Source: Methanobacteriota archaeon
GTDB taxonomy: Archaea > Thermoplasmatota > Poseidoniia > Poseidoniales > Poseidoniaceae
NCBI GenBank assembly: GCA_002710015.1
Contig: PAOW01000017.1
Span: 1-41,775 of the forward strand
Length of the DNA stretch: 41,775 bases
Direction of reading: 5' to 3'
In this document: positions 28,471-37,844 of the stretch, in pieces
Layout of the letters: every line of letters begins with the position of its first letter
How positions within the stretch are numbered: the first letter of the stretch is position 1
Program-made: the position numbers and the translations under genes
Notes under the pieces: model-generated
The model's input: only the letters and a program-made list of their open reading frames with translations
Database searches by the model: none
What the model was told of the DNA's origin: nothing

Positions 28471-29286
28471 TCACAGACCACCCTGTGGTGGTTCATCGTA
28501 TGTTGGCTGTGACATGTGTGTTGTTTGTGGCATGTCATACTTTTTTGGTTCCTCGAATTGAGGATTTGTCATTTGAGTAGCTTGCGGATTTGTCATCATA
28601 TTATTACCCGGTGGCATATACATCATCGGCTGTTGGTTGTCATCCTTCAAGGTCAGTGCCAAAATGCCTCCAATAATCAAGAATAATACTCCACAACATA
28701 TCAGGCCTGAGCCGCCAACAGTGCCTGCGATTGCTCCTAGTATATCTTCAACAACTTCCTCTCCAACTTTGTCATCGTAGGTTACCCAAACGTTTTGATT
28801 TGACTCAAACTCAAAAGTTCCGGATGTGCATCCATAACAAGCACGACCAATTTTCACAAGATTTTGATCCTTCCTTTCATGATTCTTATTTTTCCCTGCT
28901 GCTGCACAGTCTGATGACTCGTTACCGTCATAGTTGTATACCACCTCATAGTAGAAGTCACCATTTATTTCGGATGCATTTTCAGCCCAAGTCTCATCAA
29001 CACTCGGCTTAGCAGTTACTGTGACCTCAGTGTTGTCACACACGTCCCAAATGCCATTCATGTCCGTGTCTTCATATACACCTTTAACCCAAAAAGTTAG
29101 ACCGAGTTCTCCGATTCCGTCACTATCGTCAATCTCTATTGTTCCGGAATTTTCTCCACTGATTTCATATTTTTTCAATTCATCTTCGATGTCTTCAGCT
29201 GCTCCCACACCAAGCACAAAAGCTCCTACACCTAGGAGCAAGAATACTACTCCGAAAATTAAAACAACTTTAGTTGCAGTTCTCAT
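28471..29286 (-). CDS. Membrane protein: N-terminal TM, ectodomain with an EF-hand-like loop, second TM, Pro/Met/Gln-rich tail
   Basis: 271 aa; TM VVLIFGVVFLLLGVGAFVLGVGAA and VGGSGLICCGVLFLIIGGILAL; loop DTDMNGIWDVCD; tail MYMPPGNNMMTNPQATQMTNPQ. Confidence 0.7.
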   Translation of the reverse strand: MRTATKVVLIFGVVFLLLGVGAFVLGVGAAEDIEDELKKYEISGENSGTIEIDDSDGIGELGLTFWVKGVYEDTDMNGIWDVCDNTEVTVTAKPSVDETWAENASEINGDFYYEVVYNYDGNESSDCAAAGKNKNHERKDQNLVKIGRACYGCTSGTFEFESNQNVWVTYDDKVGEEVVEDILGAIAGTVGGSGLICCGVLFLIIGGILALTLKDDNQQPMMYMPPGNNMMTNPQATQMTNPQFEEPKKYDMPQTTHMSQPTYDEPPQGGL

Positions 29287-29295
29287 TTTTTCACC

Positions 29296-30216
29296 TCAAT
29301 TACTCAGACTTCCAGTGTTCACAACTGGAGTAGTGTCGGTCTCAGAGCAGAGCACGACCAATAGATTACTAACCATGGTAGCCTTTTTGTCCTCGTCCAA
29401 CTCGATTATACCTTTAGTACTTAGTTGCTCAAGTGCTAATTCAACCATACCTACTGCGCCATCTACGATCTCACGTCGGGCTGCTACCACCGCGCTTGCC
29501 TGTTGTCGTCTTAGCATTGCTTGTGCAATTTCAGTCGAGTAAGCAAGGTAACTGATTCTAGCTTCCAAAACCTGTATACCTGCTCTTGCAAGTCTTGCTT
29601 CGACCGATTGCTGGAGTTGTTTGGCAATCTCATCTTGGTGACTGGATAGCGTTATTCCACCAATGTCCTTTTCTTCAATTGCATCATATGGATATTTTGT
29701 TGCCATTTCTCTTAATGCAGCTTCGCTTTGAATTTGGACGTAATGTCCATAATTTTCAACTTCAAACATAGCTTCAGCAGCATCATAAACTCGCCAAACA
29801 ACCACTGCCGCTATGTCAATTGGGTTTGCATTTACGTCGTTTACCTTCAGTTTGCTAGATTCGAAGTTGTTTATTTTGAATGAAATCTTTGACTTGCTGT
29901 AAAGTGGGTTTAAGAAAAATCTGAAACCTTCCGTCTTCAATGTGGCTTTGTATTTTCCAAAGAATTGCAAAACTACGGCTTCGTTTGGATTTACAATCAC
30001 GTATGAATTCCAAATAACGAGCCATAATGGCCCGGTTATGACAATAAGTAAAGCTGCAGGCCCTAAGGCTAGTAAAATAAGATTAGTAAATCCTAATCCA
30101 ATATGCAATAGTAACCCAAGGAATCCGTTTATGGAGGTTGCTTGTCTATCTTTGAAGAGTGGTTGGTTTGCGTGAACCGTACCGGTGTTATCCACAATTA
30201 TTGGAGATGGCTGCAT
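29296..30216 (-). CDS. SPFH/Band 7 (stomatin/prohibitin-like) protein
   Basis: Start ATG 30216 (MQPSPIIVD; listed ORF start 30231 is a TTG); NPNEAVVLQFFGKYKATLKTEGFRFFLNPLYSKSKISFKINNFES, VDVNANPIDIAAVVVWRVYDAAEAMFEVENY, ARAGIQVLEARISYLAYS. Confidence 0.9.
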   Translation of the reverse strand: MQPSPIIVDNTGTVHANQPLFKDRQATSINGFLGLLLHIGLGFTNLILLALGPAALLIVITGPLWLVIWNSYVIVNPNEAVVLQFFGKYKATLKTEGFRFFLNPLYSKSKISFKINNFESSKLKVNDVNANPIDIAAVVVWRVYDAAEAMFEVENYGHYVQIQSEAALREMATKYPYDAIEEKDIGGITLSSHQDEIAKQLQQSVEARLARAGIQVLEARISYLAYSTEIAQAMLRRQQASAVVAARREIVDGAVGMVELALEQLSTKGIIELDEDKKATMVSNLLVVLCSETDTTPVVNTGSLSN

Positions 30217-30234
30217 TGTAGTTCGGAGCAATCT

Positions 30235-30256
30235 CGTTAATATATACTCTGAGTAT
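30235..30256 (-). promoter_or_regulatory. Candidate TATA element overlapping a palindrome upstream of the SPFH gene
   Basis: Minus strand AGTATATATTAAC about 20-30 nt upstream of ATG 30216; palindrome ATACTC-T-GAGTAT at 30244-30256. Confidence 0.45.
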
Positions 30257-30325
30257 TGTAAAACTCATTTGTTATCGATATAGAGAGAAAGCTGCTGTCT
30301 TCGAGAAACAATCAATAGATTAGAT

Positions 30326-33211
30326 CTAATCTTTGATTTCTTCTTTTAGTCCGGGGTCGAGATTTTTTGGTTCCTGTTTCCATTTGGCTTCTCCATCATC
30401 TGAGCCTGATGATTTAGAGGGGCTTGATTTGAGCATCATAGTTAGGCCTAGTAGGACAAATAATCCAGACGCAACCCAAAGGGACAAACCAACATAGTCA
30501 GCCCAGTGATCGAAATTTGTGAACCACGCAAGCATATCCTGGTTTGTAACAATTTGAGATTCCATAGTTTCAGCGGTTTCATCATCTAGAACTCCTGAGG
30601 TTTGTATCATGAAAACCTCCTGTAAATCTGTTTGCAGAGGAGGTTCCTGTTGTTCTGTTGTTGGTCTGCTATCAAGCCAAAATATGGATTCGGATTGTCC
30701 ACCTATTACAGCTCCACTAATTTTCTCAGCCTTCATCTCTACTTCGCTTCCAAAGTATACGGGTAATACTCCCGGAACAGCATCTAGTAATTCTCCGCTA
30801 TTCACGAGCTTTGCTTGGATTGATCTACTTAGAGGGTCCATAGATGCAGTGCAGTAATCAACTGGTATTCCCTTTAATTTTGTTTCAGAAATGCAATTAA
30901 TTTCCGCTACACCGTAGCCTGATAGGTCCACTAGGTCGCCCTCGCCAGTCAGGAAACCACCGGTTGTCTCACTTTGCTTTTCAGCGGGAATTAATCCATA
31001 CGTGTTATCTTCTTTTGTATCGTTTCTCCAACTGACATAATCAGTGTCTCCAACTTGAATGGTTTCAGCCTTGTCGCATGTATCAGTTTCTCCTGTGCAA
31101 ATAGTGATTTTTATTGGATCCCCTGTAGATTTCCCTCCTTCCACATATGCTGCTGACCCGTAAAATGTTTCATTCGCTTCTAAGCTTGTCCAACCCTCTG
31201 TCATATTTTCGTGATCACCAGTAGCAAGGTATGCGTTTACGGGGTCATGCCAGCCAAGCAACCAGTTGTTCATAGGCTGAGTGAGGTATTCGGAAGTTCC
31301 AAATGAATCAATTAGGAATTCTGGGATGAAATTTTTGAATATTATTTCCATCATCAATAACCTTGCAGCCCCAGCAGCCTCAATATCGATATCGTAAATG
31401 TCGGCAATAGTTTGGTTGTTCCATTCTTTCGCCTCAGCAGTATTACTGTTGGTGTAGTTTATTGGCAGACTGAGTCCACTTAGTTCACCATACAAGAACA
31501 TAGTTGCGCCTTTGCTGGTAGTCAATCCCCATTCTCCAAACAACATTTTTGCACTTTGATTTTGTGTTAGATTTATTGGGTCAGCTCCAGGGAATCCATA
31601 CTTGTTAGTTCCCCAATTACCACCTAAATTTAATGAGTATTCCATGTAACTTTCATCAATTGGATTTATTGACCCAAAGGTTTGATTGACAAATTCAGAG
31701 GCGGTGATATATCCTTCTCCTCCAACTAAAATAAGGGGTAAGGATTCTGCGTCATTAGCCCACTTTGAACAAAATTGACGTAATTTCGCAAACTGATATG
31801 ATGTAATATTGAAGGTTTCTATTGCGGTATCTTGGTCCATGTCGAGGAATTCAGATAATCCGAAAGATGTTCCAGATTCACTTACGGCTAGGATACCCAT
31901 CGGCTCATCACTGCCGTTACCCATCATCAATACTGATTGGGCTACTTCATCGTCGATTTCCAAACCAAATAGCCTTTCGAATCTCTCTGATAACGTGACA
32001 TTATCTTCTGAAATATTAGTTTTATAATCATCATTTCCTGCACCATAGTCAAGCATCAATTTTCCTAAACCACCATACAATGTCCAATCCCGTGACAGCG
32101 TAATGTTATGGTCTGTTGGGTGAGCAAACTTCCACAGTTCGGCTCTTTCTAGTGTGACTGAATCATCTGGATTGTCAATCATCTCTTGAAGAGTACTCGG
32201 TTCTCCCATAGCAGCATAAACCAAAGGCCCCATGTAGTTGATGAAAGATAGACTTTCGTTACTAGGTCCAACCGCATTGTAGAAAGCATATTCTAGATCA
32301 ATAGTCGATACAAAGCTCGAAGATTCGTTGTCCTCGATACCATTTGAATTCAAGTCTCCAACAAGTTCGCCAGCACTGTTGTAATACCAGTATTCGTCTT
32401 CCTCTAGAACTCCATCACCGTCATCATTCCAAACACCATCAACCCACTTAGGTTCAACGAACCCTTCTCCTAAGAATGTTTTAGAAGCATCATCTAAGAA
32501 CGCATCGCCATATGCTTCATCAAACGCCTCAAACATTCCGTCCAAAAAGTATGATTCAGCGCTGTTGTGTAGATTTGTATCTATAATGTTGGAACTACCT
32601 GCCCCCTCAACAGCGCTCAACTGTGTCATATGCTCATTATCAATTTCATCTGCAACCCCCATGGCTGCCGAAACCTGTTGTAGATAGATATCGATTATAC
32701 CAGATGAAAAACCTGTTTTTGTTATATCCATAATTGCATTTACGCCCGTTCCAGTAGCTCCAACAACTTGAGCATTGAATGCAATGTTCAATTGTGTAAT
32801 GTCTATATCACAGGGTACTGCTGTGTCTGGTGAGCAGGAATATGAGGTTGATTGTGTATATGTTAGCAATCCATTTTTGATATCATAATTGTCTACTTCC
32901 TTTTTCAAAGTGACATCATATGTAATCGGCCCTATTCTTTCATACTCGGGTGTGCTCTTATTGGATGTCACATCATCTAAATTTATGATATGCCAAGCGT
33001 AAAAATCTCTTTCACTAGTAGATTCTTTCCACTCATCATTTACTTCAGTACAGAGAATATTTTCACAAATATCATCTTTCACTTTTGTTTTTACAGCATC
33101 CTTTACAGCATCGGGAACTTCTCCTGTTGCATATGCGCCTAATCCAAAGTTTAACCCAACTAAAACTAAACCAGTGACTACTAAGATAGCATTGAGAGGT
33201 CTCACACCCAT
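30326..33211 (-). CDS. 961-aa two-TM membrane protein with CD36/SR-B/LIMP-2-like ectodomain features
   Basis: N-TM then AWHIINLDDVTSNKSTPEYERIGPITYDVTLKKEVDNYDIKNGLLTYTQSTSY. C-terminal part: INCISETKLKGIPVDYCTASMDPLSRSIQAKLVNSGELLDAVPGVLPVYFGSEVEMKAEKISGAVIGGQSESIFWLD...VFMIQTSGVLDDETAETMESQIV, then TM. Confidence 0.65.
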   Translation of the reverse strand: MGVRPLNAILVVTGLVLVGLNFGLGAYATGEVPDAVKDAVKTKVKDDICENILCTEVNDEWKESTSERDFYAWHIINLDDVTSNKSTPEYERIGPITYDVTLKKEVDNYDIKNGLLTYTQSTSYSCSPDTAVPCDIDITQLNIAFNAQVVGATGTGVNAIMDITKTGFSSGIIDIYLQQVSAAMGVADEIDNEHMTQLSAVEGAGSSNIIDTNLHNSAESYFLDGMFEAFDEAYGDAFLDDASKTFLGEGFVEPKWVDGVWNDDGDGVLEEDEYWYYNSAGELVGDLNSNGIEDNESSSFVSTIDLEYAFYNAVGPSNESLSFINYMGPLVYAAMGEPSTLQEMIDNPDDSVTLERAELWKFAHPTDHNITLSRDWTLYGGLGKLMLDYGAGNDDYKTNISEDNVTLSERFERLFGLEIDDEVAQSVLMMGNGSDEPMGILAVSESGTSFGLSEFLDMDQDTAIETFNITSYQFAKLRQFCSKWANDAESLPLILVGGEGYITASEFVNQTFGSINPIDESYMEYSLNLGGNWGTNKYGFPGADPINLTQNQSAKMLFGEWGLTTSKGATMFLYGELSGLSLPINYTNSNTAEAKEWNNQTIADIYDIDIEAAGAARLLMMEIIFKNFIPEFLIDSFGTSEYLTQPMNNWLLGWHDPVNAYLATGDHENMTEGWTSLEANETFYGSAAYVEGGKSTGDPIKITICTGETDTCDKAETIQVGDTDYVSWRNDTKEDNTYGLIPAEKQSETTGGFLTGEGDLVDLSGYGVAEINCISETKLKGIPVDYCTASMDPLSRSIQAKLVNSGELLDAVPGVLPVYFGSEVEMKAEKISGAVIGGQSESIFWLDSRPTTEQQEPPLQTDLQEVFMIQTSGVLDDETAETMESQIVTNQDMLAWFTNFDHWADYVGLSLWVASGLFVLLGLTMMLKSSPSKSSGSDDGEAKWKQEPKNLDPGLKEEIKD

Positions 33212-33264
33212 GATTGGGCCTGTTGTGTTTAAGAATTGAATCTTGTGATTAAAAATTCAATTTC

Positions 33265-34704
33265 TTATTCAGTTCCAGATATTGTACCGTCAGATTCCAA
33301 CCTGTAAAGACGGACTGTGCTTGTTGCACCCCTCATAGCCAGTGGTGAACCAGATATTGCGACGATTCTCTCACCCGATTTTACTACACCATCTTTGGCG
33401 AGTTTTTGTATTGCTTCTTGCATAGTTTGTGAACCTCTCTCATATTCCTTAATAATGACAGACTGGACACCGGGTAGCAAATTCATACGCCTCGCAGCTC
33501 GAATTCTGTCAGTGACTGCTGTGACTAGAACATCAGGGCGATATCCAGAAACCAGTCTGGGAGCATTTCCATGTCTTGTTGCTACCACAATGTGTTTTGC
33601 TCCAGACATTTTTGCCAATTCAACACCTGCGTGGGCAACAGCACGTGTTGCGCGGAATCGAGATGGTCCTCCAGGTATTAGTCCCGTTGAAGTTAACCCA
33701 TCCTCAGTTGCTTCAGCGATTTTTACCATAGTTTCAACAGATGCTATTGGATAGTTCCCAGACGCAGTTTCTCCAGATAGCATTACAGCAGTACCTCCAT
33801 GTCTAATCGCAGTAGATACGTCACTTACCTCTGCTCTAGTTGGTCTGGGAGCTAGAGTCATAGACTCGAGCATCTGTGTGGCAACGATCGCAACCATTCC
33901 TCGAGTTAATGCGGCATCGATGATTTGTTGTTGCGCAAGTGGGACTTGTTCCATCGGTATTTCAACACCTAAATCTCCTCTAGCGACCATAACGCCATCT
34001 GCAGCATCCAATATTGAATCTAGATTTTCTAATGCAGCAGGATGTTCAATTTTTGCGATGATAGGTGTATGCAATCCTGCTGACCTTATTGCATCCCTAG
34101 CAGGTTTGAGATCCTCAGCTGTTCTAACATAGGATACAGCAACCCAGTCAGCACCAGCCTTTATCGCGTGATCTAAGGCAAGCAAATCCCTCTCTCCAAC
34201 GGCAGGTAAATCCACCATTGTTCCTGGGACGTTTATTCCCTTTCTACTGGTTAATGTCCCTCCATCCTCAACAAGACAGTCGACAAATGAGGCTTTTTTA
34301 CCACCCGTTGAAATTACTGAGAGGCGTATGATTCCATCTGCTAACAGAATTTGGTCACCCTTGGTTAATTCTTGGGATAATCCATCATATTCAACTGGAA
34401 ATTCTTCACCCTCGTGAGTCTTTAAGCCACACAATAATCTGATATTATCTCCTGATCTCAAAACTCTTGAACCTTCAAATTTGCCTAACCGTAGTTTTGG
34501 ACCAGGCAAATCCGCTAGAATACAGGTTGTCCTATTTGCATTTTCTAAAGAACGTATTCTGTCATACAGTATGTCTTTTTCTTCTGGTTCTCCATGAGAA
34601 TAATTCAATCTGAATACGTTAACACCCGAGGAAAACATAGTTGCGAGAATTTCTTGATCCCATGATGAAGGGCCGATTGTAGCAACCACTCTTGTCCTTC
34701 TCAT
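33265..34704 (-). CDS. pyk: Pyruvate kinase
   Basis: RRTRVVATIGPSS, VFRLNYSHGEPEE, ADLPGPKLRLG, VMVARGDLGVEIPMEQVPLAQQQII, ATQMLESMTLAPRPTRAEVSDVSTAIRHGGTAVMLSGETASGNYP. Confidence 0.97.
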   Translation of the reverse strand: MRRTRVVATIGPSSWDQEILATMFSSGVNVFRLNYSHGEPEEKDILYDRIRSLENANRTTCILADLPGPKLRLGKFEGSRVLRSGDNIRLLCGLKTHEGEEFPVEYDGLSQELTKGDQILLADGIIRLSVISTGGKKASFVDCLVEDGGTLTSRKGINVPGTMVDLPAVGERDLLALDHAIKAGADWVAVSYVRTAEDLKPARDAIRSAGLHTPIIAKIEHPAALENLDSILDAADGVMVARGDLGVEIPMEQVPLAQQQIIDAALTRGMVAIVATQMLESMTLAPRPTRAEVSDVSTAIRHGGTAVMLSGETASGNYPIASVETMVKIAEATEDGLTSTGLIPGGPSRFRATRAVAHAGVELAKMSGAKHIVVATRHGNAPRLVSGYRPDVLVTAVTDRIRAARRMNLLPGVQSVIIKEYERGSQTMQEAIQKLAKDGVVKSGERIVAISGSPLAMRGATSTVRLYRLESDGTISGTE

Positions 34705-34754
34705 GCTACGCCCGTTTCGTAATCTTTCAAAAAGAAGACGATATGTGGGTTTTA

Positions 34755-35294
34755 TTATTCACGAATTCCTGTGCCATATGCTAAGAATTCAAGCGTGCCG
34801 GATTTATTCATATTTTTGCCTTTGACTTTGTTCATAACCATTGAAGTTTCAACTCTTACATTGATTACTTCATCCCATCCCTCGCCAATTGCTTGTTCTC
34901 TGAGTCTCTGCATTACCTCACTACGGCCATAAGCAAGGACTTTGTCATAAGACTCGATCTTTCCTCCAAATATGGATCTGATTGTGCCAAGAAATAACTG
35001 CCACCATGACGGTGCAACAGTGATATTTGACATAACTAAACCGGCTTTTGATATCTTTCTATCAGGAACGGGTGTTGACAATGTGTGTAGGTTGTCCTTT
35101 CCTAGAGACTGCATCACATACTTTTCTCTTGAAAGAAGTTTTTTGTGGTTGCTTGCATGATGAAATCTTGCAAAAATCATAGAATAAATGAACGCTGTCA
35201 GTGGGAAAACAGTGAATACTACTAAGAGTATTAATATTAACACATAACCGATTAATTCTGCATCAAGTGCCAAATAATCACCCTTCTGTAACAA
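34755..35294 (-). CDS. TM-anchored, divergent YbjQ-like domain protein
   Basis: N-terminal TM; VMSNITVAPSWWQLFLGTIRSIFGGKIESYDKVLAYGRSEVMQRLREQAIGEGWDEVINVRVETSMV...LEFLAYGTGI parallels the neighbouring YbjQ protein. Confidence 0.7.
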   Translation of the reverse strand: MLQKGDYLALDAELIGYVLILILLVVFTVFPLTAFIYSMIFARFHHASNHKKLLSREKYVMQSLGKDNLHTLSTPVPDRKISKAGLVMSNITVAPSWWQLFLGTIRSIFGGKIESYDKVLAYGRSEVMQRLREQAIGEGWDEVINVRVETSMVMNKVKGKNMNKSGTLEFLAYGTGIRE

Positions 35295-35610
35295 TTACTC
35301 CAGTTCCATAAGCGAATAATTCAGCGGCTCCACCAGCAACGCTGCTTGTTGCAAATCTAACATTTACAACGGCGTTTGCGCCTCGTTGTGCAGCATCCAT
35401 CATCATTCTTCCAAGAGCTTCATTTCTAGCTTCCATCAATAACTCAGTATATGCTTTTAATTCTCCTCCGACTATATTTTTCAAACCAGCTAGAATGTCC
35501 TTACCTATGTGTTTTGCACGGACTGTTGAACCGGTTACTACACCTAGAGATTGGGTTATGGTAAATCCGGGGATTGTTTCAGTATTGGATGTCATTACGT
35601 TTTGCATCAT
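35278..35610 (-). CDS. YbjQ/UPF0145 family protein
   Basis: TQSLGVVTGSTVRAKHIGKDILAGLKNIVGGELKAYTELLMEARNEALGRMMMDAAQRGANAVVNVRFATSSVAGGAAELFAYGTGVIV. Confidence 0.92.
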   Translation of the reverse strand: MMQNVMTSNTETIPGFTITQSLGVVTGSTVRAKHIGKDILAGLKNIVGGELKAYTELLMEARNEALGRMMMDAAQRGANAVVNVRFATSSVAGGAAELFAYGTGVIVTEG

Positions 35611-36266
35611 TCCTGTTCAAGGTTTGAAGTCAAATTAACATTTAGGTGAAAACCACTTTCCGGAATATCTCTGGTAGCATGATACATATTTGATACTACA
35701 ACTGCAATGGCAATGAAAAATATGCCACAACATCCTGATGAGAATACAGATGTTTTAGCAAGCCAAGAATAATCAGCACCTCCGGGGACACTCTCCATAT
35801 ATTGGGCGATTATATCAGATGAGATGTAAGCATTCAAAACATCTCCAATTAATTTTACAACTCCAAATGCAATCCCAAAATGCAGCATTTTCTTATCTTG
35901 CACCCAAAAAAATGCTATTGTTGGGATTCCAATGATTATAGAGAGCGCTGCGAATATCTGTGATATTTCTTTGACATTTGCTTCCTCAAATTCATCAATC
36001 ATCGATTGATATGATAGGAATTCATCCCATTCTTGTAGGGATCTATTGTATTCTGCTTGTTCCTCTGATGATGCATTCTGTTGGTAGTCTCCAGGTTCCT
36101 CAGGCTCATTACCGAAAGAATAGTGATTGATTCCTGCTACTCCAAAGTATTCCATGTAGAATATGTTCACAGCAGATCCTAGGACTATTAATCCAAATAA
36201 AATCGCCATTATTCTAGCCCACCAAGGGCTGTGGTCATTCATTGATTCAAGACCCATTTTACTCAC
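35607..36266 (-). CDS. Multi-TM membrane protein, unknown function
   Basis: 219 aa; several hydrophobic segments; 4-nt overlaps with both neighbours (translational coupling). Confidence 0.65.
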   Translation of the reverse strand: MSKMGLESMNDHSPWWARIMAILFGLIVLGSAVNIFYMEYFGVAGINHYSFGNEPEEPGDYQQNASSEEQAEYNRSLQEWDEFLSYQSMIDEFEEANVKEISQIFAALSIIIGIPTIAFFWVQDKKMLHFGIAFGVVKLIGDVLNAYISSDIIAQYMESVPGGADYSWLAKTSVFSSGCCGIFFIAIAVVVSNMYHATRDIPESGFHLNVNLTSNLEQE

Positions 36267-37723
36267 AAAATTGGTTGATTTCTAAGCCACTCTAAATCTG
36301 AGATATACAATTGCCTAATGTCATCTAGTCCCAGAACTAACATTGCCAATCTTTCCAGACCCATACCCCATGCACATACAGGGTCTTTAATTCCCAGTGG
36401 CTCTGTAACCTCAGGTCTGAAAATCCCAGCTCCGCCTAATTCGAGCCATTTTCCTTTCCATTTGACCTCTACTTCTAATGATGGTTCTGTGTAAGGGAAA
36501 TATGCTGGTCTAACACGAACTTCTGGATATCCCATTTTCTCATAAAACGTTTTCAATGTAGAAACTAACATCCCTAGGTTGGCACCTGGTTCCATAATTA
36601 TCCCTTCAATTTGATGGAACTCAGGGAGATGTGTTCTATCAATACTTTCTTTTCGAAACACTCTATCTACTGCAAAGACTCTACACGGAGTTGTAGGGTT
36701 TTTTGCAAGATATTGTATTGTATTGACGGTTGTGTGCGTTCTAAGCAGCCCCCTTTGCGAGATATCTTCGCTAAAGTTACCACCCCAGCCTGAAGATTCA
36801 GTATCTCCTCCAGTTTCATGAATGTTTTTCCATTTACGCAATAATTGCTTGTCAAGATTAATTGTGTCTGGGTTGTCAAGATAAAATGTATCTTGCATTT
36901 CTCTTGCAGGGTGGTCTTGTGGAATGAATAGTGCATCCATGTTCCACCCGGCAGTTTGTACATAGTTATCTACGAGTTCTGAAAAACCCATTTCGAGAAA
37001 AATTGATCTTATCCTTTCAATCAACGCCTGCATTGGATGACTTCGGCCAGAAATCGGCATAGATGCCTCTAATTCGACATCGTAAGGTCTGAATTGTGCA
37101 TCCTTCCAATCGTCGCTTTGAAGCAATTCAGGAGTTATATCAGCAATTTGCTTAATCTCGATAAGGGCTTCAGATGGGACATTTTTACCATCGTGGGTTA
37201 TTTTCCAGGTTGTATGGATTAACTCAACAATTTCAATTAGATTTTTTCGAGCATTAAAATGTTCAACCAGTGGGTCCTCAAAGGATGGATTCTCTAGGAA
37301 TTTTGTTCGAAGTTCAATTTCGTTATCAATTGCTTTTACATCATCGAATTCAAATTGCCCGCCTGTGATAGAAACTCCCAATCCTTTCAACAACCCAATT
37401 CCTGGGCCAGACTCATATCTCTCAAAGGAATTAGAAATATCTTTCATTGATACACTAGGATTATCTTTGATGAAAGTCCAAATACGCTTTTCTAGTAATC
37501 CATTTTCCAGCGCCTTGAGACCTTCATCTCCCAAAATTACACTTTTTTTGCTGGTTTTACTAGTTTTAACAAGACCATGATTAGTAAGGCCATGTCCAGC
37601 AGAAACTGCGATTGCTTGGTCCTTCCATTCACACTTATCGAGAATTTCATCTAAAGTCCACTCACCGTGTCTTGTTTGTAAAGTACGGAGCATCCTACGC
37701 TCAGGATTTGTCAACTCCGCCAT
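36263..37723 (-). CDS. pheS: Phenylalanine--tRNA ligase alpha subunit (archaeal/eukaryal type)
   Basis: HPMQALIERIRSIFLEMGFSEL, WNMDALFIPQDHPAREMQDTFYL, LLRTHTTVNTIQYLAKNPTTPCRVFAVDRVFRKESIDRTHLPEFHQIEG, YFPYTEPSLEVEV, CAWGMGLERLAMLVLGLDDIRQLY; start MAELTNPERRML preferred. Confidence 0.96.
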   Translation of the reverse strand: MAELTNPERRMLRTLQTRHGEWTLDEILDKCEWKDQAIAVSAGHGLTNHGLVKTSKTSKKSVILGDEGLKALENGLLEKRIWTFIKDNPSVSMKDISNSFERYESGPGIGLLKGLGVSITGGQFEFDDVKAIDNEIELRTKFLENPSFEDPLVEHFNARKNLIEIVELIHTTWKITHDGKNVPSEALIEIKQIADITPELLQSDDWKDAQFRPYDVELEASMPISGRSHPMQALIERIRSIFLEMGFSELVDNYVQTAGWNMDALFIPQDHPAREMQDTFYLDNPDTINLDKQLLRKWKNIHETGGDTESSGWGGNFSEDISQRGLLRTHTTVNTIQYLAKNPTTPCRVFAVDRVFRKESIDRTHLPEFHQIEGIIMEPGANLGMLVSTLKTFYEKMGYPEVRVRPAYFPYTEPSLEVEVKWKGKWLELGGAGIFRPEVTEPLGIKDPVCAWGMGLERLAMLVLGLDDIRQLYISDLEWLRNQPIL

Positions 37724-37844
37724 GTAAATGCCTAGGTGAGATAGGTTTTGAATATCTTGTTTTTTTACTATCACCTAATGCCAAATAGATGGATACATTT
37801 AATCCTCAACATAGGCTAGGTTGAGAAATTCAGTCATAGAAAAG

